Notes under the pieces: generated by a model
Databases searched by the model: none
The model's input: only the letters and a program-made list of their open reading frames with translations
Told to the model about the DNA's origin: nothing
Assembly (NCBI RefSeq): GCF_028618555.1
Contig: NZ_JAQITD010000015.1
Location: 1 to 55,483 of the forward strand
Direction of reading: 5' to 3'
Length of the DNA stretch: 55,483 bases
Source: Bartonella sp. CM31XJBT
GTDB taxonomy: Bacteria > Pseudomonadota > Alphaproteobacteria > Rhizobiales > Rhizobiaceae
In this document: positions 1-8,601 of the stretch, piece by piece
Position numbering within the stretch: the stretch's first letter is position 1
Layout: the number at the start of each line of letters is the position of its first letter
Made by a program: the position numbers and the translations under genes

Positions 1-23
1 CACTTATATAATATATTATTAAT

Positions 24-53
24 ATAGATTATTAATTATAGATAATAATCTAT
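24..53. promoter_or_regulatory. 11-bp inverted repeat upstream of sodC
   Basis: A perfect 11-base inverted repeat (arms 24-34 and 43-53, 8-base spacer) ends 24 bases before the sodC start codon. It is entirely A/T-rich apart from one G or C per arm. It could be an operator, a 5' UTR hairpin, or the end of an upstream transcript outside the window. Such repeats arise easily in AT-rich DNA, so a function is only inferred. Confidence 0.3.
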
Positions 54-77
54 TTAAAATAAGTATAAAGGTATTTT

Positions 78-605
78 ATGAAAAAAATATTATTATCATT
101 ATTGTTTTTTATGGCATTTTTAATTCATAAAAATTCTGTATTAGCACTATCAACACAAGTAAATATTTATAAATTAGAAGATAACAATTTCAAAAAGGCT
201 ATTGGTAGCATTAAAATTGAAGAAAACACGTACGGTTTGATTTTCATCCCTAATTTATCTACTTTATCAGAAGGGATGCATGGTTTTCATGTACATGTGA
301 ATCCTTCATGTGATACAAAAGATGGCATAATTGGTGGAAGCGCAGGTGGACATTATGATCCGGAACATACCGGAAAACATTTAGGACCTTATAATGTCAA
401 TGGTCATCTTGGTGATTTACCAGCACTTTATGTTGATAAGCACGGATATGCCATAATGAGCGTTCTTGCTCCACGATTAAAAAAAATCTCTGAAATTAAA
501 GGGCGCTCTTTAGTCATTCATTTAGGGGCTGATAATCAATCAGATAAACCATTACCGCTTGGCGGAGGTGGTGCACGTTTAGCGTGCGGTATTATTGAAA
601 AATAA
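78..605 (+). CDS. sodC: Periplasmic Cu/Zn superoxide dismutase
   Basis: This enzyme converts superoxide to oxygen and hydrogen peroxide in the periplasm, where it can protect against host-derived oxidants. The 175-residue product starts with a signal peptide (hydrophobic core about residues 4-16, likely cleavage after VLA at about 23). Metal ligands typical of the family are visible: GMHGFHVH with H71 and H73, H92 in GGHYDP, H101, H110, D113 and H148 in VIHLGADN. C78 and C170 can form the conserved disulfide, and the C-terminal GGGGARLACGII is the family signature. An AAAGG ribosome site lies 7-12 bases before the ATG. It is the only plus-strand gene in the first 13 kb and sits beside the restriction-modification island. 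Confidence 0.96.
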   Translation: MKKILLSLLFFMAFLIHKNSVLALSTQVNIYKLEDNNFKKAIGSIKIEENTYGLIFIPNLSTLSEGMHGFHVHVNPSCDTKDGIIGGSAGGHYDPEHTGKHLGPYNVNGHLGDLPALYVDKHGYAIMSVLAPRLKKISEIKGRSLVIHLGADNQSDKPLPLGGGGARLACGIIEK

Positions 606-1137
606 AGAGAGTATTGTGGCAAACTGTGATAGTACACCCCTTTACTATAAGATGTGAGAAAAATTTATTTTTTAAATCTATTTCAAGAAATTGAGTAAAC
701 TGTGTGAATATTTTATAAAATTAATATTTTTGAATGTTTACTTCGGATAATAAAAAACTTAATAATAATCAAAATGAACAGCAGTAGAAATTAAAGAAAT
801 AGTAGTGTAAATTCTCCGTAAGAAGACTTCAATATGAGAAAGTAATATTTTTAATGCTTGATATAAACAAAGCAAAAAAGTCGAATTTCACTCTCTAAAG
901 TAGCAAATTTGTAATAAATTATAGTCATTAAGTCTAGTATCTAATGGAATCATGCCCAATGCACAAAATAGAACAGGCCTAAAACAGAATTTTTACTCTT
1001 CCCCCACTCATGAGGTACGCGAAAAAAATTTAATTGATACAATATCAATATAATAAGTCAAACAAAATAGTTAGAGTAATTTTTCATCACCCTGAAAAAA
1101 GGGCTGTTAAACAATGGAGTCTTTTTAAAAATACCCC
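606..1137. other. Intergenic, no gene seen
   Basis: This AT-rich spacer separates the 3' ends of the convergent sodC and the HrgA-like gene. All frames are broken by frequent stops. A weak CCCT/AGGG hairpin near 1090-1108 might end the HrgA-like transcript, but it lacks a good T-run. No repeat or RNA gene was recognised. Confidence 0.6.
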
Positions 1138-2076
1138 TCATAGATACATATGATCCCAATCTAGAGGACGCATCTCACCAGTTTGATAAAATTGACGAAT
1201 GAGCTTAATATAATCAAGAAAATCTTTGTTTTCCTCCACTAATCTATTAGCAGTATCCCAGTCAATATCACTACGTTCTTTGGCAGGAATTAATATCTCA
1301 CTCTCGGAAGAGTTTTCCTTATTAAGTCTTATAAATCCAATTCCATGCAAACTTGAAAGCATCCGAAGCTCTTTTAATGTATCAACTCCTTCAATTTCAC
1401 TAGCTACTAAATAACTCAAATTAGCCCATGAAGAATTACTAACTGTTTGAAAAAATGCTTTTCGTAAATTTGAACGATTGATGAGAATTTTTACTTCAAA
1501 AGACCAAAGCTTTGTCTTTTTATCAAAATATTGCAAAACACAGTCTTTGATTTCACGATTCCATTCCTTGCTTAAATCTTGCATCCCTACGAGATCTGGA
1601 TAAAGCCATTTATTTCCGCCTGCACCATGTTTATTACGAGAACATTTCTCATTAATGCGCTTGCTATAAACTGCAAGCTCTGACCATAAAAATTTAGATA
1701 ATAACGGATAAAGATCATGCTCTTTAACAGAGCTACCTTCTGTTCTACTCTTTGCATTGTCCTCTATTGCGTCAATTTCAGCACTATCTGTTTGTTTAGT
1801 AAAATAATATTGTCGCGGTCGTCCTTCAGTGGTTTTAATTTCTGAATAACGCTTTTGTAATTGAGGGCGCTGCGATCCTATTTCAGCAACAATTTGCTGA
1901 ATAAGAGCTGCATCACTATTAAGGGGATTGATTATCGCCGTTGAATACTTTTGTTTTTGGCGGCATTTCTCTGGGTAATTTTCAAATATCCATTGAGCAA
2001 TTTCTCGAGCTGTAAACTTTTTCGTCGGGTTTTTCTTTAAAAAATTAAAAACAGTGTTTGTTAAATTTAAAGTCAT
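1138..2076 (-). CDS. HrgA-like HARE-HTH protein with PD-(D/E)XK-like nuclease region
   Basis: The 312-residue product has two parts. Residues 1-93 form a winged-helix domain of the HARE-HTH/HrgA type, with FTAREIAQWIF at 21-31 and a GRPRQYYF strand at 85-92. After an acidic linker (94-118), the C-terminal half carries KEHDLYPLL (118-126), YPDLVG (159-164) and SFEVK (192-196). D161, E194 and K196 match the layout of a PD-(D/E)XK nuclease core. HrgA-family proteins are known next to restriction-modification genes in other bacteria; DNA cleavage or modified-base sensing here is inference. It lies downstream of mod and res on the same strand but 376 bases away, with its own candidate promoter. 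GGGGGAG is spaced 8 bases from the ATG. Alternatively it could be a non-catalytic regulator. Confidence 0.72.
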   Translation of the reverse strand: MTLNLTNTVFNFLKKNPTKKFTAREIAQWIFENYPEKCRQKQKYSTAIINPLNSDAALIQQIVAEIGSQRPQLQKRYSEIKTTEGRPRQYYFTKQTDSAEIDAIEDNAKSRTEGSSVKEHDLYPLLSKFLWSELAVYSKRINEKCSRNKHGAGGNKWLYPDLVGMQDLSKEWNREIKDCVLQYFDKKTKLWSFEVKILINRSNLRKAFFQTVSNSSWANLSYLVASEIEGVDTLKELRMLSSLHGIGFIRLNKENSSESEILIPAKERSDIDWDTANRLVEENKDFLDYIKLIRQFYQTGEMRPLDWDHMYL

Positions 2077-2452
2077 ATGAAAAACTCCCCCTTTTATCCT
2101 CTGGGTATTTCATTATATTCAAGCGTTTTAAATGAAAGAACAATAAACTGTTTAAGTTTTTTTAAAAAAAAACATTTATCAAATTACTCAATAAAATCAA
2201 AATATTTTTTTAATTTATGACTATAACTCAAAGATCTTTTCACATAACGAAAATAAGATTGTACTTTTATAAAAAATTGTAAATGTGCTACAAATCCCCA
2301 TACAAAAGCATAATCTTGTATAACTTTTCTATACACTTTTCTTTTTATTTTAACGTCGTTAGAAAAAAGTTAAAAATAATTATTCAAACATTTGATTGAA
2401 CCTCACACCCGTCAATTAAAAAACTTATGTGTTTTATTTTTGAAGCAAAAAG
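2077..2452. other. Spacer between res and the HrgA-like gene
   Basis: This AT-rich noncoding stretch holds the ribosome site and candidate promoter of the HrgA-like gene at its left end. No ORF, terminator hairpin or repeat was recognised in the remainder. Its length suggests that the HrgA-like gene is not simply the last gene of a tight mod-res operon. Confidence 0.6.
2112..2143 (-). promoter_or_regulatory. Candidate sigma-70 promoter of the HrgA-like gene
   Basis: On the minus strand a perfect TATAAT (2117-2112) lies 35 bases before the start codon. A TTGTTC element (2143-2138) could be the -35 box, although the 20-base spacing is longer than ideal. This suggests transcription independent of mod-res. 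Confidence 0.4.
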
Positions 2453-5206
2453 TTACGAGCTCTCAAGTATAGATTCTGAAATGGTAAACTCTGCACACAA
2501 ACCTTCAAAACTACTATTTGCTTTAATAGCATCATGGGGAATAAGAACATAATACCATTTTTTATCGCCATAAGTCGCCGCATAGCGCGTTGCATGACAA
2601 CACCATTGAACTGCAGCTTCTCTCTTTTTTAAAACAATAGGATTTTGCATTTCAGAGGCTTTTTTAGGCTCACAAAGATATTTGGCATCCTTCGTTTCTA
2701 CAACAAAGTCCGGTTCATAAGTTGATCCTTTATCATATTCTATTCTGAAAAAACCTCGAGCGGGTTTCATCCATTTCAAGACTTGTGCATCATCCTCTAA
2801 TATTTGAGCAAATCGTAATTCCCCTTCTACTGAATCAAACTTTTGTAAAGGATAACAGCATTTTCTAAAGCCACTGAATACAAGTTTTTTAATATCACTT
2901 TTAATGGCAGGAATATTACGAAAATCAAGAGGAGACGTCCCTTGCGGTAACACATAATGGATAGGTGATAAAGTTGTAAAACCTCGTGTAACTTTAACCG
3001 CATAATCTTTTTGCGTTTCCCATTGATGTTCTCTTAATTGCGCAACAATAAAACTAGTAAGCTTGTGCTGATAGTGAATTAATACGTTCTCAACAGCTGT
3101 ATCATTGGGTAAATAAGATCGGAAATGTTCTACTATCTGACTAGCTAATTTTCGTAATAAGAGCGTATGGTTATCATAATCGACAAAGTCATTATCAATC
3201 AAACCACGAATGATGTAGTTTTCAAGATAAGGCTCTTTTACATATTCATTCTTAGAAGTAAGAAAAATACTTTTATGGGTACGCAATTCTCGAATTAAAA
3301 GTTCTTTACTAACAGGTTGAAAATTTAAGCTTTCTAGATTTTTTAAATCAAAATCATAAAAACCATAAGTAACATCACGCGAAGGTATGAGTATAATATT
3401 TGGAATATCTATTATCAGTTCTGTCAATTGTTTTGTCAGAATTGTCACCACTTTTGATACAAGAGACTTTTGTGATGAAGGCTTAATATTCATAACTTTA
3501 TTAGCAATTTTTTCTTGTATCTGTGCAGAACAAAGCATTTGAGAACTTGGCAATTTATCATTCTCTTTGATAAGATCCCACGCGATCGCTGCAATTTCTT
3601 GCTCCTCAGGCGTTAATGTAGGGGAATCTGTATTACGTAATATGATACCTTGTAAATCAGAAGATGCTCCATTTATATCGGAATTACGTGTTACCATCGT
3701 TTGCATCAATAAAGCTTCTACTTGACTTGGAACTGTCACTATATCGGTCTTTTCAAAGGGGATATTCCCTCCTGTTCCAATCTCAATATGCTTTTTTATA
3801 ATTGAGTTTGGATCGTTTGCACGATCAATAATATCTTGAAAACGATCATGCGCAATAATTGTTAAACGATCAATAACTTCCACGCCTGTTCTATACCCAT
3901 AAGGCAAACGCAATCCACGCCCAATTGTTTGCTCTGTTAAAATTTCTGAAGCCGATGCACGCAACGGTACAATAGTATAGAGATTCTTAACATCCCACCC
4001 CTCCTTTAATTTATTAACGTGAATAACAATTTCTGTTGGGTCATAAGAATTTTCAATTGCAATCAGCTTTTGAATATTTTGATCTTCTTCTATATTCGAC
4101 TGTTTTGTATGAATCTCTATAACTTTTCCCTTATAAGCTCCTGCAAAAAAATCATCTGATTCCAATAAATCACGCAATTTCTGTGCATGATTTGTATCTT
4201 GAGCGACAACTAAAATAAAAGGCTTAACGAACTTTTTGTTATAATCTTTTGCATAGACAATTAAATCTGCTTTCACGTTTTCATGGGCATGAATTGCATC
4301 TTGTAATTTGATATGTTCTAATTGCTCAGATGTATAATTTTGAGGTTGAAAATCTTTACGTGTAGCAACAGCAGGTTCTTTTACAAAACCATCCCTCATA
4401 GCCTCTGCAAGTGAATAACTATAGACAACATTTTTAAAATCTACGGGTTTTGCACCTATTGTTTTTGGTGTCGCTGTAAGCTCTATTCCTAAAACAGGTT
4501 TTAACTCATTAATTGCCGCTGCACCAGCAGAAGCCCGATAACGATGTGCTTCATCCATTAACAAAACTAAATCAGGAAGATTTGCGAGATAATCAAAATA
4601 ACTTTCGCCAATTGTCTCTTGTAAGCGTTTAATCCTCGGCATACTAGATTTTAGTGCGCCTTTTTTATTATCTGTTGTATTAATTTTAGAAATATTAAAA
4701 ATATTGATAAAAGCCGTATCTCTATTCTCAAACAAACGCTTTTGTCCTTGAAAATGGTGTTCATCAGCGCGAATACCTTTACCACTTTCATAATCTTCAC
4801 CTGTAATAATAACGGGTCTATTGGCAATAAATTCACTCATTCCACTGAAAACGTACTTCGGACTTTGGGGACTAAAATCCTGTTTTAACTTTTCATAAAT
4901 AGTCAAATTTGGCGCTAAAACAAAAAAATGGCGACTGCGACCTGTTAAATAAAGATAGCTAATAAAAGCCCCCATAAGTCGCGTTTTTCCAACACCCGTT
5001 GCTAAGGCAAAACAAAAAGAGGGAAAGTTTCGTTCAAAATCTTGTACAGAAGGATAAAGATTTTTTATCACTTCTAACTCTGCAACCAAATCAGCATTTT
5101 TAGAAAGCTCTATATTTTCTAAGATTTTTACCAAAATATTTAAAGATTCACGTTGAGGATCACGTAACGATAAGCGAGCAGAAATCCTTTTTTCAATAGT
5201 GTTCAT
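2453..5206 (-). CDS. res: Type III restriction enzyme, Res subunit (helicase-nuclease)
   Basis: Res is the ATP-dependent translocating and cleaving subunit of a type III restriction-modification complex with Mod. The 917-residue protein has a superfamily 2 helicase core: ATGVGKT at 69-75 (Walker A), DEAH at 218-221, and a motif VI-like segment EQTIGRGLRLP. Near the C terminus YEPDFVVE followed by CEPKK gives a PD-(D/E)XK nuclease site, with D833, E846 and K848. All catalytic motifs are present and the frame is open, so the enzyme looks intact. It starts 22 bases after the mod stop, with GCGGAG as ribosome site, which fits an operon. The 12 bases before its start are shared with the HrgA-like gene. 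Confidence 0.95.
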   Translation of the reverse strand: MNTIEKRISARLSLRDPQRESLNILVKILENIELSKNADLVAELEVIKNLYPSVQDFERNFPSFCFALATGVGKTRLMGAFISYLYLTGRSRHFFVLAPNLTIYEKLKQDFSPQSPKYVFSGMSEFIANRPVIITGEDYESGKGIRADEHHFQGQKRLFENRDTAFINIFNISKINTTDNKKGALKSSMPRIKRLQETIGESYFDYLANLPDLVLLMDEAHRYRASAGAAAINELKPVLGIELTATPKTIGAKPVDFKNVVYSYSLAEAMRDGFVKEPAVATRKDFQPQNYTSEQLEHIKLQDAIHAHENVKADLIVYAKDYNKKFVKPFILVVAQDTNHAQKLRDLLESDDFFAGAYKGKVIEIHTKQSNIEEDQNIQKLIAIENSYDPTEIVIHVNKLKEGWDVKNLYTIVPLRASASEILTEQTIGRGLRLPYGYRTGVEVIDRLTIIAHDRFQDIIDRANDPNSIIKKHIEIGTGGNIPFEKTDIVTVPSQVEALLMQTMVTRNSDINGASSDLQGIILRNTDSPTLTPEEQEIAAIAWDLIKENDKLPSSQMLCSAQIQEKIANKVMNIKPSSQKSLVSKVVTILTKQLTELIIDIPNIILIPSRDVTYGFYDFDLKNLESLNFQPVSKELLIRELRTHKSIFLTSKNEYVKEPYLENYIIRGLIDNDFVDYDNHTLLLRKLASQIVEHFRSYLPNDTAVENVLIHYQHKLTSFIVAQLREHQWETQKDYAVKVTRGFTTLSPIHYVLPQGTSPLDFRNIPAIKSDIKKLVFSGFRKCCYPLQKFDSVEGELRFAQILEDDAQVLKWMKPARGFFRIEYDKGSTYEPDFVVETKDAKYLCEPKKASEMQNPIVLKKREAAVQWCCHATRYAATYGDKKWYYVLIPHDAIKANSSFEGLCAEFTISESILESS

Positions 5207-5228
5207 GAAAAACTCCGCTTTTTATATA

Positions 5229-6869
5229 CTATTCAAATAAATCTAATTCTGCTTGCGCAATATCTTTATTTTTGTTGTTTTCTTTTACCACAATCACTGG
5301 TTCAAGATTGGCTACATTTAAACTGTAATCGTCCCTTCCCCATTCGCATTTTTCTAACACTGCACGGGGGATTTTAGTGAGTGTCAGATTTTCAAAGGAT
5401 GCTGATTTTGTATCAAAGGCTGTACCACAAATCAGCAACGTGCGATGAGAGCCTACCTCTTCACTCATTATACGGAGTTGTTCATGAGTCATAGCGCTTG
5501 TTGTGACATAAATATAATCTGTTTCGGTTGAGTACCCTTGCATCCAATAATGATTTTCATCAGGTGCGTAGGTAAATCCCATATGTTTGCACATTGCTTC
5601 TGAAAGCATCGCAGCATTATATTCGCGACTAATAATCCATTGTCCCCATGGATCTTTTTGCAACAAAGAAGGTGCAAGGCTATAATAACGAAATCCACCG
5701 CCACCTTGCCAATTGACACTTTTGGAAATTCCCCCTTGATCAGTTCCATCAATGACTTGTTTTAAACGAGGGATAATGTGGGTGTGACAATGTTCACCAA
5801 GTTCAATCATAATCCACTTTCTTCCCATTTTATGAGCAACAGCACCGGTTGTGCCGGAACCCGCAAAAGAATCTAAAACAAGATCACCAGGATTAGTGGC
5901 AAGTTGAATGATGCGTTCCATTAACCGCTCAGGTTTGGGAGTTGTAAAGACATTATCAGAATTAAAAACTTTGACTTCTCTTTTGGCATCTTGGTTGTGT
6001 CCCACTTCTGTATAGAGCCAAATCGTCATTGAAACCATACCATTTTTTACTTCTGATAAAAAACGTTTCATAGAAGGAACATTACTTCCTGTTGGACCAA
6101 ACCAAATACGATTATCGTTCAATAATTCAAAGAATTTTTTTTTATTCATAGCCCAACTTCTACCATTAGGAGGCATTACCTTGCGTCCAGAAGGTGTGAT
6201 GATTTCATAAATATCCTTAGGCGTCACTCTTTTCACGGATAAATCTCCAGATTTCCAAGGACCGCGAGGATCATTATCAGGGTTTTTATAGCGCGCATCC
6301 ATATCGCTTGAACGAGGAAGCAATTGAGGGCGCCAAATCGTTTTATCTTTAGCATAAACCATGATAAAATCATGGTTATCGGAAAGCCATTTTGTATCAT
6401 TTTGTGGAGCATATTTCTTTTGCCAAATAATATTGTTGATGAAATTTTGGCGACCAAAAATTTCATCCATCATCACTTTAAGATAGGCTTGTTCATCATC
6501 ATCAATTGATATCCAGATACTTCCATCATCCGCCAGTAAATGATGTAACAATTCTAGCCTGTCTCTCATAAGACTGAGCCATATGGAATGCTCTAAACCA
6601 TCTTCATAATGTTCAAAGGCATTGCCTGTATTATAAGGCGGATCGATATAGATACATTTTACCTTCCCCATATATTCTTTCTCAAGCGCTTTGAGCGCGA
6701 GCAAATTGTCACCAAAAATAAGTTTATTATCAAAAATATCTTGGGATGATATTTGATGCGAAGCGTGATAAGATTTTTCAAGATCCTCTAATAAGATACG
6801 AGGCTCTAGTTTTGGGCGTTTTTCTTTTCCAATCCAAGTGAGTTCTAGTTTTTGTTTATTATAACTCAT
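5229..6869 (-). CDS. mod: Type III DNA N6-adenine methyltransferase, Mod subunit
   Basis: Mod recognises the target sequence and methylates adenine, protecting host DNA and guiding Res. The 546-residue protein has the beta-class order of methyltransferase motifs: catalytic DPPY (76-79, in YIDPPYNTG) precedes the SAM-binding FAGSGT (335-340). The region between them is the expected place for target recognition. An AGGAC ribosome site precedes the ATG. It is the first gene of the mod-res pair and lies 83 bases from sufT. Many type III mod genes are phase-variable, but no homopolymer or tandem repeat long enough for this was noticed here, so expression is probably constitutive. The target sequence cannot be read from the protein by eye. 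Confidence 0.95.
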   Translation of the reverse strand: MSYNKQKLELTWIGKEKRPKLEPRILLEDLEKSYHASHQISSQDIFDNKLIFGDNLLALKALEKEYMGKVKCIYIDPPYNTGNAFEHYEDGLEHSIWLSLMRDRLELLHHLLADDGSIWISIDDDEQAYLKVMMDEIFGRQNFINNIIWQKKYAPQNDTKWLSDNHDFIMVYAKDKTIWRPQLLPRSSDMDARYKNPDNDPRGPWKSGDLSVKRVTPKDIYEIITPSGRKVMPPNGRSWAMNKKKFFELLNDNRIWFGPTGSNVPSMKRFLSEVKNGMVSMTIWLYTEVGHNQDAKREVKVFNSDNVFTTPKPERLMERIIQLATNPGDLVLDSFAGSGTTGAVAHKMGRKWIMIELGEHCHTHIIPRLKQVIDGTDQGGISKSVNWQGGGGFRYYSLAPSLLQKDPWGQWIISREYNAAMLSEAMCKHMGFTYAPDENHYWMQGYSTETDYIYVTTSAMTHEQLRIMSEEVGSHRTLLICGTAFDTKSASFENLTLTKIPRAVLEKCEWGRDDYSLNVANLEPVIVVKENNKNKDIAQAELDLFE

Positions 6870-6952
6870 GCGATCGTCCTTAAATTCAAATGCTTGTGAA
6901 AAGTAACCAGCTTATTCATGAATGGCTAAATTAGAGTCTCTTAACAATACTT

Positions 6953-7354
6953 TTAGTACCATCCGACAGCAATTTGAGCTTCTTCTGACATACAATCAGG
7001 TGTCCATGGTGGATCAAAAGTCATAGTGACTTCAACATACGAAACCCCTTCAACTGCACTGACTGCATTTTCTACCCACCCCGGCATTTCACCAGCAACA
7101 GGGCATCCCGGTGCTGTAAGAGTCATTTCAATTTTTACTGAACGATCATCTTCAATATCAATACGATAAATCAGTCCTAGCTCATAAATATCAGCAGGAA
7201 TCTCTGGGTCATAAACTGTTTTAAGAGCAGCAATAATATCATTCGTCATACGATCAATTTCATCTGCTGGAATTGCTGATATGTAAGATTTTTTATTTTC
7301 ACTTACAGTTTCAACAGATTCTGTAGAATGACGCTCTTCAATTAATTCAGCCAT
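6953..7354 (-). CDS. sufT: SUF system Fe-S assembly protein SufT (DUF59/MIP18 family)
   Basis: SufT-family proteins help mature or deliver Fe-S clusters in the cytosol. The 133-residue product has an MIP18/DUF59 domain: VYDPEIPADIYELGLIY at about 47-63, then TLTAPGCPVAGEMPGW with the conserved cysteine, and FDPPWTPDCMSEEA near the end. Residues 1-25 form a variable N-terminal extension. Its start overlaps the sufS stop by 8 bases, so the two are probably translationally coupled. In many Rhizobiales an A-type carrier (sufA) follows sufT; here the restriction-modification island follows instead. Confidence 0.92.
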   Translation of the reverse strand: MAELIEERHSTESVETVSENKKSYISAIPADEIDRMTNDIIAALKTVYDPEIPADIYELGLIYRIDIEDDRSVKIEMTLTAPGCPVAGEMPGWVENAVSAVEGVSYVEVTMTFDPPWTPDCMSEEAQIAVGWY

Positions 7355-8591
7355 TAAAAAATGTCCTTGTTTCTTGCAATGCTTCTACCAATTGATCTAT
7401 ATCTTCTTTAGTGTTATACATGGCTAACGATGCGCGGCAAATAGATGTTAGACCAAAGCGCTGTAATAAAGGCTGTGCACAATGAGTTCCCGCACGTATT
7501 GCAACCCCTTTTCTATCAATAAACATAGCGATATCATGGGCGTGAATTCCTTCAATTGTAAATGATATAATAGCTCCTTTATTGGGAGAATGACCATAAA
7601 TACGCAATGACTCAACCATTTTAAGTTTTTCCTGCGCATAAGCTAAAAGGGACCTCTCATGGGCATGAATCGTGCTACGACCTTTCTCTTGTATATAATC
7701 AATAGCCGCAGTTAATCCAATAGCTTCAACGATAGGAGGGGTACCTGCTTCAAAACGGTAAGGAGGAGCATTATAAAACACCTTATCGGTTGTTACCTCC
7801 TCGATCATTTCCCCTCCCCCTTGAAAAGGACGCATTTCTTCTAATCTATCTTCTTTACCATACAAAACACCAATACCAGTGGGACCATAAAGCTTATGAC
7901 CTGTAAAGACATACCAATCACAATCGAGATCTTGCACATCAACGGTTAAATGTACTGCTCCTTGAGAACCATCAACAAGAACCGGAATAGAATTTTGATG
8001 TGCTAGTTTAATAATCTCTTTAACAGGAGGCACAGTTCCTAATATATTGGACATATGCGTTATAGCAACAAGCCGCGTTTTTTCGCTTAAAGCCTTTTGG
8101 AAATCTTCAATGTGCAGAACACCATTTTCATCGACAGGAACAAAAATAAGTTTAACACCTTTTTGTTCACGGAGAAAATGCCAAGGAATAATATTTGAAT
8201 GATGTTCCATGATCGTTAGAACAATCTCATCACCTTCTTTGAGTTTTGGCATCGCCCAACCATAAGCAACAGTATTAATAGCTTCTGTTGCATTTTTCGT
8301 AAAAACAATTTCTTCAGCTTTTTGAGCATTTAGAAAAACACGAACGGTTTCACGAGAATTTTCATAAGATTGTGTTGCTATATTGGCTAAAAAATACATT
8401 CCCCTATGCACATTAGCATAACTATAGTGATAATAATTATTCATTGCATTGAGTACTGACATTGGTTTTTGGGCAGAAGCACTACTATCAAGATATGCTA
8501 ATCGCTTTCCATAAACTTGATGGTGTAAAATAGGAAAATCACGCCGAATTTCTTCGACATTATAAGTAAATGTTTGTACGTTATTTTCCAT
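7347..8591 (-). CDS. sufS: Cysteine desulfurase SufS
   Basis: SufS is a pyridoxal-phosphate enzyme that takes sulfur from cysteine for Fe-S cluster assembly on SufBCD. The group II desulfurase features are clear: the PLP lysine in TGHKLYGPTGIG and the active-site cysteine in RAGTHCAQP near the C terminus. I chose the ATG at 8591 (414 residues, MENNVQTF). It has TTTAAGGTAG just upstream and begins 10 bases after the sufD stop, whereas the longest ORF would run 77 bases into sufD. It is the fifth gene of the suf cluster and overlaps sufT by 8 bases. Confidence 0.95.
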   Translation of the reverse strand: MENNVQTFTYNVEEIRRDFPILHHQVYGKRLAYLDSSASAQKPMSVLNAMNNYYHYSYANVHRGMYFLANIATQSYENSRETVRVFLNAQKAEEIVFTKNATEAINTVAYGWAMPKLKEGDEIVLTIMEHHSNIIPWHFLREQKGVKLIFVPVDENGVLHIEDFQKALSEKTRLVAITHMSNILGTVPPVKEIIKLAHQNSIPVLVDGSQGAVHLTVDVQDLDCDWYVFTGHKLYGPTGIGVLYGKEDRLEEMRPFQGGGEMIEEVTTDKVFYNAPPYRFEAGTPPIVEAIGLTAAIDYIQEKGRSTIHAHERSLLAYAQEKLKMVESLRIYGHSPNKGAIISFTIEGIHAHDIAMFIDRKGVAIRAGTHCAQPLLQRFGLTSICRASLAMYNTKEDIDQLVEALQETRTFFNG

Positions 8592-8601
8592 TTTTTCTAC
8601 C

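Noticed and set aside
5229..6869. Phase-variable mod gene
   Set aside because: Type III mod genes often carry tandem repeats, so I looked for homopolymers or short repeats in the ORF and leader; none long enough was seen and the frame is intact.
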